Part shown: piece by piece, positions 1 through 11,755 of the stretch
Layout: each line of letters opens with the position of its first letter
Position numbering within the stretch: position 1 is the first letter of the stretch
NCBI RefSeq assembly: GCF_000764305.2
Contig: NW_025943851.1
Coordinates: forward strand, 248,001 to 312,000
Direction: 5' to 3'
From: Hyalella azteca
Taxonomy: Eukaryota > Arthropoda > Malacostraca > Amphipoda > Hyalellidae
Length of the DNA: 64,000 nt
Notes under the pieces: model-generated
Databases searched by the model: none
The model's input: only the letters and a program-made list of their open reading frames with translations
What the model was told of the DNA's origin: nothing
Made by a program: the position numbers and the translations under genes

Positions 1-2454
1 TTTAGGCAATCATCAGACTTTTCGGACACCCACTGAGTCTTTGATCGAACGCTGTTTGGTCTTCGTAAGAATTTATACACGGAAAGTCTTCTGCTAGACA
101 CTTGATGGCTTCATCTCGTCTTCCCATCTTATGCTGTTATCTTCGAAATATCAACGTTAAAAAAAGCTACAACTTCTTGCACGAATAAATAATCCATATC
201 ATTTTTTGAAGACATAATAAATTAATATTCATCATTATAATAATTATGGCATTATTTACGAGTTATTCGAGCGCCCATGCAATGTATGTAATAATTGTGG
301 CAGGAAATATTGTATATCTTAATTCATTTTGTTTATTATATCATCAGATAACATCGCAAAACAGAGCTCAATTGAAAACTTAATTTCAATTTACGTGCAT
401 GCATCAATTTTTTCTCAGACAGTTCATATTGGAGTTTTTTTAAATACGGGTTTGAACATTTTTTCCAATATCATTACCTATGTTTTTTTGAGATATTACA
501 ATAACAGGGAACGCTATTTCAAATGGGATTATCTTAAATCTCAAGGATTTTCTAAGTCAATCAACGCATAGTAACCTGAAAATATAGGACTCGCACAACA
601 ATCCAAATGCACATTAATCGAGTGAAATACGTCCTAAACAATTTGTTGTAAATTTACGATGCAGACAACACCTACAACCACACTATTCGAATATTCAGCC
701 TCAGATTTGTTCTTACTCAGCCCACAGAAACAAACAAATGTTGTTCTCGGACAGGAAATTTCTTCTGCTCTCTCGCATCATGGAAAGTTCTGAGTAACTC
801 CGGTGAAGGAAGAAGCGAGTCTTAAAAGAGACATCAATCTCCAAGCTACTGTTCTCCGGATCTCGCAATGGCGACTTCTTTTTCAGACCTCCATGGCAAA
901 TCCAAGATCCTTTGGGCTTCTCTTTTAGTTCTTCTGTTCAAGAGTGCGGTTAAAGAATATATTTGTTGACGGGGCTGGTAAATCTTTAATGCTTAATTTT
1001 CTCCACATAATTTGTCAGTTAGAATTGATACGTTACGGAGTTTGTTATTGAATGGTTGTGATTTTAATTTTACATTAAATTAACTGCTCCATATTTTCCT
1101 ACAGTGCGAAAGATCGAGATAACATCGTTACAGTTCGAAGTTTAATTTTTTTGTTCACGAAAGTTGGCTCATGGAATATTATATTGTGTTAATTAGTGAA
1201 AGTTCTTTATTGGCAAATTATAATTAATATTTTAAAACGTGTAATTGTGTTTGTATATCTGAAGCGAGAGATCACCATAAAATTCAACTGATTCTCTGAG
1301 AAGAAGCCATGATAGAGTATTTTATTGGAACTCACGCATTGAAATCGTATCTATGACATAAAACACTAATTCGAATCGGAGCAGCGCTCATAACAAAATT
1401 TATTCCTTCAGAATAAACGTTGCTACGCTGGGTTAACTGATTAGACTATTTATGGTAAAAATTTTCATGTGAGACGCAAGGCTCCTGGGACAAACTGTAT
1501 GCTTGTAACCCTATACGGATATGAAAAAGTTGAGCGCATGCAAATGCTTCTCTGTTGAAAAGTATACCTTTAACCTGTATACATATACATCTACACCTTA
1601 AAGGGCTTGTCAAATTTCCCAAATTATTTTCAATAAGTTACTCACGGAATGACGCAACGAATACGTCATTCAACAAAAAACGTTTTCGTGCTCATCTCAT
1701 TCATCACAAGGGTGCTCGACAGTCACAGCGATCGTCGCTGCTGATGATTGATGAGTCGCTCCGACTGTCAGCCTAAGCGCCGCTCAAATGAGTCCTGTTC
1801 AAATACTGCTTAGCGCTTCGTAAACACTGAGTCACAAGCAGTAACAATTTCGGTGTACGCCTTGTATACATTCATGGTGAACCGGATACTCACGACTCTT
1901 GAACAATCGATAGATAGCGAACAGCAGTAGTTTCAAATAGTGCAGTATGTTTTTACTATTGTGGCACAACTGACGAAGATCTGGAGTCAAAAAATATAAG
2001 AAATTTCACTGAAATTCTTGTTCCTATATTTCGAACTCATTTCGAAAGTAACCATAATTCATAGAAAATATAAGCTGAATGCCAAAATGCTGTTGAGCGC
2101 AACTTTATTGCTCCATCGAGTATATTAATGGCATATGTCTTCTCGACCTCCCGAATATGGCGCCCGAATATTTTGCCATGACCAACTGGAGCCCCTGGTT
2201 GGTCCTCTGCATTTTCGATTTAATAAAAAAATGCACGAATATCCGAGGCGGTCGAGAGAGCAGCATCTCAATTTCACAGCCGCCAATACTGAGTGACAGA
2301 GTAACCGCGGATAATTTCCATATAAATATCCTGGTGATCGATCCTTGAGTTGCTATCGCCGAGACCAGCCCAAGAAATTATCATAGACGCCCTCAACAGA
2401 GCAATGGGTGGAGTTTGGGAGGGTTTGCCTTCGAAGCCTTCGTTTAGCTGATCA
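1..2454. other. Non-coding stretch, no gene seen
   Basis: AT-rich DNA with only short chance frames. A less AT-rich patch at about 1690-1800 shows no supportable exon. The motif tatatcatcaga at about 340 recurs at about 5979 and 6573. Confidence 0.6.
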
Positions 2455-3045
2455 ATGTGGTTAATAGCCAACTCCATAAACATGCTAGCGTCTCCGATGA
2501 CTAGCACAGCCAACTCCATAAACATGCTAGTGTTTCTTATGGTAGCCTATGTTCAATAGCATACTACATGCACATGCTGGCGTTTCGTTCGTATGACTTA
2601 TTAACATAGCTATAACTCCACAAACATGCAAGCGTCTCGTTTGGTTAAAATGTTTTTATAAATTTCCTTAAACATGATATAATTTCGTACGGGAAGCATG
2701 TTCAATTGCGTAATCCACGAAGATGCGTATTGAATCGCTAGCATAATCCATAACATGAATCCATAAACATGCCTACGACTCGTATGTCTTACATAACCAT
2801 CTCCATAAACATGCTTGCGACTCGTACGGCTAGCCCAGCCAATTTCATAAATATGCTTGCGCATTCTATCATAAAGAACTCGATACGCATGCTTTTGTCT
2901 CATATAGCTAGCATAATCAACTCCATAAATATGCTAACGTCTCGTATTACCAGCGTAAAGAACTCCATAAACATGCTTGCTACTGGTATGGCTAGCACAG
3001 AGACCTCCATAAATATGCTTGTGGGTCGGATGGCTAACATGCACG
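2455..3045. repeat. Degenerate 42-bp satellite, about 14 units
   Basis: The unit is aactccataaacatgctagcgtctcg.atg.ctagcacagcc and its variants. Two adjacent units near 2470-2550 are nearly identical and later units drift. Because 42 is a multiple of three, the array gives repetitive open frames on both strands (SINMLATRMAS-type on plus). They lack a supportable start or splice context and are treated as non-coding. Confidence 0.85.
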
Positions 3046-4068
3046 GTTACGAGACCGCGTCGTTTACTATATTTTTTCCTGTTCTGTCCACTAAAGGGAG
3101 GTTTATGTGTCTGTAATAAAGTGGCTCTGAAATCATTTCCTAATAATTTGAATGAAATTGTGCTCTTAATGTAAAAACATGGAAGAATTTTTTTCCTTGA
3201 TTTATTCCTTTTACTAAATACACATGGTTCTAATTTGCAGGTAACAGAGTCAGCCCTTCAAAATTCTTGCAATGAGGTACGTATAATTGGCATCAAATTC
3301 AAATATTTTATCCTTGAAACGTGTGATAGACAATTTGGACAGGCATTTTCAGTAGTCCGAGTAATCCCCAAAGCTCATCACGTCATTTGGTAAACTTCTG
3401 GTAATAAACTTCGTTTGGTAAACGGCTAATGAAACACAATTTAATGATGCACAATAATCATATTTTTAAATTTCTTCCCTAGTAGTAGTCATCTTTTATT
3501 GAATTTTAAAAATGATAATATAATTAATATTCACTGAAATGCAAGCATAAGATGAGCTGATTCTCTAAGCAGCTCCGATGAGTTGCATCCATAGAATAAG
3601 GAAAGCTATGGCGTCCTGCTATTTCCATGCAAAGTCAAGTCACTGCTTGCTATACTAAACTTCTTTCTCGATTATTTGCTGGAGTTCAATGATTCTTAAT
3701 TGAAAATAAACAATAAAGAGGTGGAAAATTCCGCTAATTCTTTGTTAGGTTTGAGTTCATCGAGATTTGAATTTATTTTGTGTAACATTCCGTGCATGTA
3801 CAGGCGTCAAATTTCGATCGAAATGCGGGAATAAGAAAATAAATATAAATCAGCAATTATCGTTCCCATCCGGGCAAAGCTCCCCTTAGTCGTTCTTGAA
3901 GACAATTCAGGGGTATTTTCCGAGTCATGATATCCTGGACTGAACTATGATTTGAAGATGTGATCTCGCACACAACATTAGCCTTGCGAGCCCCGATGTG
4001 GATCATGTGCTTGCACTAAATCTACACAATTAAGCGCAAAAAGAATGCGCGCGGTGAGTGGCAGGTAA

Positions 4069-4503
4069 GTGGACGGCTATGCCACTGTTTACTGGCCCTT
4101 CGCCTGCGCAATGATCATGAAGCTGTATGCCAGATCACGTTCATGGTCTCCAAGTGACAACAAAAGCTCACAAAAGAGATTAAATAGACGGGAACGTTCG
4201 GTGGTGTTGGAGTTGAATGGCAGTCGGTATTCGCGGTGTCACAAGAGAACTGTTCCGGCGAGAGAAAAAAGACGCATGATAGAGGCTTTCGTCCAAGGCC
4301 TCAACTTGAACACGGACCAGCAAACTGAGATGTCAGCTCAGGGATTTGAAAAGGAAGCGGGCGTGAGGTTTTCGAGGTGTCACAAACAAGCGACGACACA
4401 TCTATCTGCGCCTGCTTGTCATCTGATACTCGAACTGGCACCGCAGGCTTCCGGATCACCAAACTCACGCCCCATCGTACGTTTCGTTTTCAAATATTTC
4501 TAA
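4069..4503 (+). CDS. 144-codon ORF with duplicated R.SRCHK motif, doubtful
   Basis: The ORF has a local duplication: SRYSRCHKRT and VRFSRCHKQA, about 55 codons apart, with matching DNA (tcgcggtgtcacaa / tcgaggtgtcacaa). Two donor-like sites (gcgcg|gtgagt, ggcag|gtaagt) lie just upstream on plus. There is no signal peptide or recognisable domain. It may be a chance frame in a less AT-rich patch. Confidence 0.18.
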   Translation: MDGYATVYWPFACAMIMKLYARSRSWSPSDNKSSQKRLNRRERSVVLELNGSRYSRCHKRTVPAREKRRMIEAFVQGLNLNTDQQTEMSAQGFEKEAGVRFSRCHKQATTHLSAPACHLILELAPQASGSPNSRPIVRFVFKYF

Positions 4504-6666
4504 ATTTCAAACCAAAATGATTTAATAAATTAGCGTTTTATCTCACGTTATTAAAAATAATAATTATTTATTGGTATTATATATAAATTTCTGTATAACT
4601 TTATAATTGGATTACGAAATTTTAGAAGCCGGTACAGTCTCAATTCTTTATTCATTATTCTTAAAATATTTTTGCAATAACATTCAACAGGAACAATAAA
4701 AAGTTAATCGTCATTATTCCTTCCTCATTCACTCGATTACTATTGAAACTCAACAGCCCAAACATATCACAACATAAATCTTAGACGCGCCATCGATGAC
4801 CACTAAACGGCAGAAGGTCTATAAAAGTCAACCGTTGTATTTTAGGGTCTAATAATATAATTGTTCAAATTTTTTATTAGCTTACTATTGAGTACTAACG
4901 TTGAAATTTTTTTGCTTCAAACTCTTTTTTGTTAATCAATCTGCTTTTTTTGTTGCTGTTAGTTAACTCAAATGTACATCATTCCACATAATTTAATTTT
5001 AATTAATCCACTTTATTTTCTCTCACACGATTGGAATTTAAAGCACACATTTTCAATAAAAAGTTGGCTTTTTATTAAAACGCCAATTTTCTGTTCCATG
5101 ACTAGGAAATTCTGAAATAAAAATCAACTGCACAGACTCAAACATAAACATGCTGCGATCCATGTTGGAACACGGGCTCAACTTTTAATTTAGAACATTT
5201 TGTTACGTAAATATCTCGTACAAGGAATCGTTACATAAACAAGTAATGGAAGCTGTCACTTCCCTGACAAAAATCCCTTCGATATGCCAGCGTGTGGATG
5301 GGAGGGACTCGTCCTTATCGCACTTGACAATTTCACAGAACATCTACCCGATGTGGCGACGCTGATGAGACGTGCACGCGCTCCCTAAATCAGTGCAGTC
5401 CCTAGAGTTTAGTGCTCTCATTTACATACTTGGAACGATGCAAATCCTCTCAATAATATCTGATATAGTGTAGGTCTAAATGTGTGTGTTTGTCTTGTAT
5501 TTTGTGTGAAAAGCATAAAATAGATAGATGAAATTGATCAAGATGTTATTTCTGACCAGTTGCTGAATTGTTCTCCGAAGACAATTTTCGTGGTATAATT
5601 TCGAAGCGCCATTTACCTTCAGTTGAAATGACTATAAACACGAATGTTGAATTCTGATGGGTTGCATGAAAAATTATTTACTCTGTGTGCCATTTGTAGA
5701 TGACGTATAATTTCACTAACTGGTAGACTTAACTTTCTCCACAAATATATCCCTAAATGACCCAAACCTGAAAAATATATCATTAAATAACCCAGATTTC
5801 GCAATTTACGTCCTAAAGATGCTTCTATATAATTATTTATTAGTTACTATAAACTACGCGAGCCGGAAGCCTATTCATTATGTGCAGTGAACGTTCCTTT
5901 AGTATAATTTTCTTTGCATTAAATATAATACGAAGACAAAATTCGTGTCGTGCTCACGAACAAACTAAGCTTCATTTTATATCATCAGAGGGTTCTTCAT
6001 CAATAGCTTTTTCATTTACAATATTTTTTACCCCTGAAAATTATTGGATTCTCAAGAGACGATGCGTTCCCTGTCGTTCCGCACGATGATGTGAGGGAAG
6101 CCATAATAATTTCTTTTATTAGCAGCAAAATCTCGAAGCAAAAACCTAATTGATGAGTCTCTCATGCAAATGGCCAGCGCGAGGCTAAGAGAAAAAGCAC
6201 TTCGCTCGACATGAAACTTTTCTTGCGCGTCACAAGTCGGTGAAGCCGCTATAGGCGACGCGTAAAAAAGCTTCCCTTGCATTTCCCGTCATGAGCAAGC
6301 GAGCCGAAGTCACGAATTCTTGACGGGAGATCAATATTGATGAGAAATTTTTAAATATTGACGATTAAAAGATCACGTAATGGCTTTAGAAACAATTACA
6401 TTTCATTCGCTTATTCGTTGAAAAGCACGTGTATGGAATTATGTATTATGGGGCTGGAATTCTGTCCGTAATATTACTAAGAATTGATGATAAAAGGATC
6501 TGTAATAATTCACATAATTAGCTAGTGAACATATCGAACAACAATGAAATTGGTTCTCTGCATGCATTTATTTATATCATCAGAGAAAACAAGGCTGCAC
6601 TAGATCTATTAAATATTGTAATCAATCAAAAATGCACGAGCATTTGTAGTAGGGTCCAAATGTAGT

Positions 6667-6924
6667 TTAAAGAAAGTGAAAGGTATTAAAGTCATGAGCG
6701 AAATACTCCAGTTTAAAATTTCCATTCAGTGTTTTGCATCCAAAGATCAAATTCCAAGTAATAAAATTACACAGATATATTTGTATGTCGCCTTGTCCCA
6801 GCACCGAGTTATACCGACGGCAGGTCAGACTGAGGCGTCCGCTGATGAAGACGTCGTCGCTACGAGGGGTGATCGGGAGCGACGACTCCCCAGAGGCCGC
6901 GTAACCCTCGAGCTGATCTTGCAA
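6667..6924 (-). CDS. Candidate exon with Ig-like GRLSLTC pattern, doubtful
   Basis: The minus frame reads EGYAASGESSLPITPRSDDV, then FISGRLSLTCRR. The RLSLTC pattern resembles the B strand of immunoglobulin-like domains. GC content here is higher than in the flanks. A GTATAAC donor follows the CRR codons at about 6815. The plus strand is also open across the same stretch, so the call rests only on a short pattern. No partner exon (for example a matching YxC strand) was found. Confidence 0.15.
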   Translation of the reverse strand: MQDQLEGYAASGESSLPITPRSDDVFISGRLSLTCRRYNSVLGQGDIQIYLCNFITWNLIFGCKTLNGNFKLEYFAHDFNTFHFL

Positions 6925-7680
6925 AAAAACGCTCGCAGAACAAATTTCGCTGTTATTTGTTGTTGTAAGTCTTTTACAAGGAATTACTATCGATTTTTAA
7001 AGTTACAAATCGATTCAATTTGTGGAGTATTGATGCAAACAGTTTTGTTGGGCTAATTTGATATATTGGTGTTATTTCATTCGTTTCAATCACTTAAATT
7101 CATTCCTATTAAGCTGCCTTTTTGTTATTAGTTTGTGAGATAGAACCAATTTTCCACAGATGAAAGTTAAGAAAACTTGAAGTAAATTTTGCTACTTTTT
7201 TAAGAATCTATATTACAAAAATTAATTAATATTCTAAAGTTATCGACATTTATTCCATCAACTACTAAGTAGTAGCAAAATAACATGTATTTGAAATGTT
7301 TATTTTAGGCATCTAAAACGAGAAATTTCTGAATAATTTTCAAATGTTTGTTGATTTTTTTTAATTTATACAATTTCTACGAAACCTCTTAGGCGATGAG
7401 CGCACGGTCTGCTCTATAGTGTTCAGTCGTTTATTGCAAAGTGTTACGTCTAAGACACGAGGCGACGGCGGTGCTTCGTCTTGGCAGCGCAGATGGCAGT
7501 GATAGCGTTATAGCGTTATGGGAAGTGTCACGATACTCGTCATGCAGGGAGTCGCTCGCACCAGCCAGGACCAGGTCATGATTTTTGGGCAGAACTCGGC
7601 ATGTCTGTCTCCCTTGACAGCCTGATCTGTCATACAGACATAGGCACGAACTTCGGCATCACACAAACGCACTCCTGGCA

Positions 7681-7749
7681 ATATTATTATTATTATCATT
7701 ATTGTGTTTATTCTTATTATTACTATTATTATTGTTATTATTATTATTC
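7681..7749. repeat. Interrupted (ATT)n microsatellite
   Basis: About 70 bp of imperfect att/tta triplets with scattered substitutions (atc, gtg, ctt). Both overlapping open frames read Tyr/Ile runs and are not genes. Confidence 0.9.
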
Positions 7750-8328
7750 TATGAAGCAGTTATCGTGGCGTATAGTTCAAACGAAATTCGAAGGCACGGA
7801 ACACATAAGTTTAATATCAAGCAAAAAATAAATAGAAGCGAGAATGGATGAGAACGGATAAATATGGCAAAGCACTTGAATAATAAATAGGCTCTTTGAA
7901 AAAAAGAGCTAGGGGGAGTATTAAGGATTGATTTTACTTATGTAGTTGAATGATGTTGTTAAGAATTTTGTAACATAATTGCAAAAATTTCTTCAGTTTA
8001 TCAAAGATGCAGACAAGGGTAGTTCATATTGGTTCCGATAAGACGTTCAATTTTTTTTTATCTTTATGTACTCTGAAGTAGCGAACCCCAATTCTTGTAA
8101 ATTTTTTCACCCCAGTTGCGACGATCGTGGAATATCTTGAGTCAGGCATGTTTTTTTAAATACCATAAGACTGCAGTCACTGTAAAAATCAGAAGTGAAC
8201 ATTCAAAATCTATGAAGAAAATGATAGATAAAAAAAATGAAATTACCGTGAAGACTGATTCTGGACGTCTTTTTTGAGCATCATTTTTAAATGAAAAATA
8301 TTTTAGTCGGTGGACTTTTACCGACAGT

Positions 8329-8495
8329 TCACCAGATTCGATAAATTTCAATTAGTTCGTCTGCAAATAAATGCAAAAATGAAGTGACGTAAGTTTTTGA
8401 GGTGGTATCCTCTTCTCGAGCTTCAGGACGCAAAGAGTGCCCGTCAGTGTCCTTCGGAACCTCTTCATATTCGGAACCTTCTAAATAAACGCCAT
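8329..8495 (-). CDS. Candidate orphan exon (terminal or internal), function unknown
   Basis: On the minus strand a strong acceptor, ttttcttttcag, ends at 8496. One frame (two bases completing a codon first) then reads GVYLEGSEYEEVPKDTDG, a charged stretch RPEAREEDTTSKTY, then VTSFLHLFADELIEIYRIW and a stop at 8329-8331. The first 35 residues are compositionally protein-like and the end is more random, so an internal donor near 8389 is as likely. No neighbouring exon was found. Confidence 0.25.
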
Positions 8496-9809
8496 CTGAA
8501 AAGAAAACCAGCTTAGGATAAAATGCCGTTAGCGCTAATGGACCGTCTAAACTGGCTAAGGGGGCCGTGTAAACAATCCCATTAATTCGGCGAGCTCCCG
8601 AGGCTGCCTAGCTACCGTCCATCGTCAGCTAGAGTCTCAATAAAAATATTGTCAGGGCTTGCCAATCTTCCTCACAAATTTCTGATGCTAAATTTTGCTC
8701 ATTACATGGGAAAGCTATATTTTTATAACCCAATATATTATTAGGTTTGAAGTCCACAGTAAAATTAAAAAAGAAACATAAGACAAAATTTTAGTCATTG
8801 AAGAAATTTTATCTCAAAAATTAAATTCAGGGGATAAATTTTATTCAACAATTTTAAGTGTCACAAAAATTTTAAAAAGTTTTCGACCATTTCCACTCGA
8901 ATTATTTAAGCGCCTCTTCTTCAGAGGTGCCGCGTAATATAGAAATCATTCGGCGAGGCCTAGCAAGATCGAGCTCGTAAAGAACTCGCCAACCACATTG
9001 TGGTTTCCCATGTTAAACCGAACGGGACACAACAAATAATTCTTAGTCCCCCATAAGTCTGGCGCAGGCAAGGAAGTAAGCCGTCTTGTCAAGTGTTTGG
9101 TGAAGTCCTCCGCAGACCACTTGTCGGGATAAAGGATTCCATCCCACGGCGGAGCAGCGTCAGCTCAACTTGGTTCATTCAACCGTCAGAGGAGCACCAT
9201 CATACAGCCAACTTAAAAACAATTAAAAATTATTTATTGATGATATTTATCTGGGTATTGTGAAAGCTCAAATCCAATAACCGCATCTAAAAACATTAAA
9301 TTTTCACTCCGCTAATAATTGTCAACGAGATCAAATGAGTCTCTATCCAGTTTAACGCTAGCTAAGCACTTTATATAATTCTGATAAAAAAGGTGAGATG
9401 ATGCGCATTTTATCTTGAGTGGGATGCATGTCCGCTTGTATTTCATTTTTTACCGGATGAGCTACAATATTTTGAAATGTATTATATAATCAAAGATCTG
9501 ATATGTTCATAAATATGGTTGAAGTTCTTTACTTTATTATGTCGAATTATGTCTGATCTAAAGAATTATATGAGACAAATTGTGCAAGCGTTTGTAAAAA
9601 AAATCTCTCTCATCCTGCCCTCTCATAATAAGAGGGCTAGCTTTTTTTGCTTTATGGAAGGAGAATTTGAGAGTTCAAAGAGAGCTGAAGCAAGTTGTGT
9701 GAGGTGATGAGAAGCACTGTTTGCTGAGATAAAACACGTTTGCTTCGCAAACCTGCCACGGCATTTGCTCTCCACTCGAGACTTGCTTTGGTAACTCACA
9801 GAAGATTGT

Positions 9810-9835
9810 TGAACACTCGCGCTCCTGAGTGTTCA
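9810..9835. repeat. 9-bp-stem hairpin
   Basis: tgaacactc (9810-9818) and gagtgttca (9827-9835) flank an 8-nt loop in a locally less AT-rich patch. This may be chance. Confidence 0.5.
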
Positions 9836-11297
9836 GTTTCATAAGGTGAATTAGCAAAAAAATTCGTATTTGCATGCGAAATATATTTCACATTAAGTGC
9901 GAATAAGTGTAATTCAGCGCGGTTATATTCCGGTAGCATTTGGCAATAGTCGTTTATATAACAACGATCTATTTAACGGAATACATTAGCAAAAAAGAAG
10001 AAAATAAAAGTACCTAAAAATTAAAATAAGTTCACAGCAGTGATCGTTGTTCTAATTACTCGACTCTGATTGCAAGCAGATAAAGATGGTGACTACGAGC
10101 TAACCTTCCGTCGACGGCAGCAGAGCTTGCAAGTGACAAGCCACGGCCGCTGTAAGAAACTCGCAACCCGCGGCTGCTCTGCGGCAGGCTCGCCGCGAGT
10201 TCCAAAAGGCGGCACTTTTATCCATCACATTCACGACTGAAAAACTTAAAGATGTAAACAGATATTACGATATATGAATAACCATGAATTTTTACTATTA
10301 GTATGTAATAAACTTGGTCATAAACCCAGAGTTAAAGTTTCGATATAAATTCTTGTTTTCGTAGTTTCAATCGGGACTAAAATTCAAGGAATTTCATAGG
10401 ATGTACGATGCACAACCTCTGATTCAGATTTTAAAATAATATGCACCGTAAATCATGTCATTGGTTAGAAGTATATTCTGCAAGCAAAATTTTAATAACA
10501 ACGGTCTAAAGAAGGTAAATATCGCAAGTTTTACTCACACCTCAGGCAGTGCGCGTACGTTGTGCAAGAAAATAATCTGAAATGCACACAAGAATTAAGA
10601 GTGCTGAGTGCGCGTCCGCGAGCGCACAAACGCGATTAAGAGCATTTAGGATGTTTGCTTGAGCAACAGAGATTCTCTGCAGCACGACTGATGCTTTGAA
10701 TTGTCGCTTTCCTGAGCTCTTAAGCAAACATGGCATAAAGGAACCCTTGCTCGGCGTTTGCTTTGAACCCGATCAGAAACATATCTGGCGCATACGCTAT
10801 TTAAAGCTCGAAAAATGCATTAAATCAATACCTTAGGAAATGGCTTTAGGAATTTAATGATTAGAAATCTTAGTTCTTTATAAAGCTTAATCAAAGGATA
10901 AAGTTTATTTATAAATAACACAGAAATATCTTACATTCAAAGCTAGCTGTCAACTGAACTTATATACATATTTTAGATCAATGAAAACGGCAATCATTGC
11001 AATTAAAACAATCGATTTTGTTTAATTCGGGAAGAGATTGAAAGTGTGCTGTCTTATCCTACAGAACATTCCTAAGGACTTGTATGAACTGGTGCCTGCA
11101 ATTTTAATTAAGAATTGGATCTTAGGAGTTGGATTAACTCCATACAAAACATTCTTCGTTGATTACTTAAAAGTTCGAGAGTACGTTTTTAGGGAGATCG
11201 AAGTTCTCCAGTCTCGAACGTACTGCAGAGCACCACGAGGCTTCTGTTTGCAGGTGATAAGCTTGGCAACCTCTGTTGACAGCTCGTCTGTTGTTTA

Positions 11298-11755
11298 AAG
11301 TGATGTGTGGTAACGGATGTTGTGGATCGGGATGTGTGGCAACAGTTGTGGAACGGGATGTGCGGCAACAGATGTTCTGGAACGGGATGTGGGGCAACAG
11401 ATGTTGTAGAACGGGATGTGGGGGCAACAGATGTTGTGGAACGGGATGTGGGGCAACAGATGTTGTGGAACAGAATGTGGGGCAACAGATGTTGTGGAAC
11501 AGAATGTGCGGCAACAGATGTTGTAGAAAAGAATGTGTGGCAACAGATGTTGAGGAACGGGATGTTTGGCAACAGATGTTGTGGAACAGAATGTGCGGCA
11601 ACAGATATTGTGGAACAGAATGTGCGGCAACAGATGTTGTGGAACGGGATGTTTGGCAACAGATGTTGTAGAAGAGAATGTGTGGCAACAGATATTGAGA
11701 AACGGAATGTGTGGCAACAGATGTTGTGGAACGGAATGTGTGACGACGGATATTG
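11298..11755. repeat. 29-bp minisatellite, about 16 units
   Basis: The unit ggaacgggatgtggggcaacagatgttgt repeats with substitutions (ggaacagaatgtgcggc, agaagagaatgtgtggc). One unit has an extra G near 11420. The period of 29 is not a multiple of three, and the unit lacks stops in several frames, so long open frames appear on both strands. These are artefacts of the repeat. The units are homogeneous enough that length polymorphism is likely. Confidence 0.95.

Larger units (their letters stand above)
3046..11297. other. Mostly non-coding stretch
   Basis: Apart from the doubtful exon candidates (4.07, 6.67, 8.33 kb), the microsatellite and small hairpins, I see no gene. A GC-rich stretch at about 10.09-10.21 kb is rich in complementary gc/cg blocks (cacggccgctg, acccgcggctgctctgcggcagg) and could be regulatory. 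Confidence 0.55.

Noticed and set aside
2274..3116. Repetitive ORFs on both strands
   Set aside because: They follow the 42-bp satellite and end where it ends.
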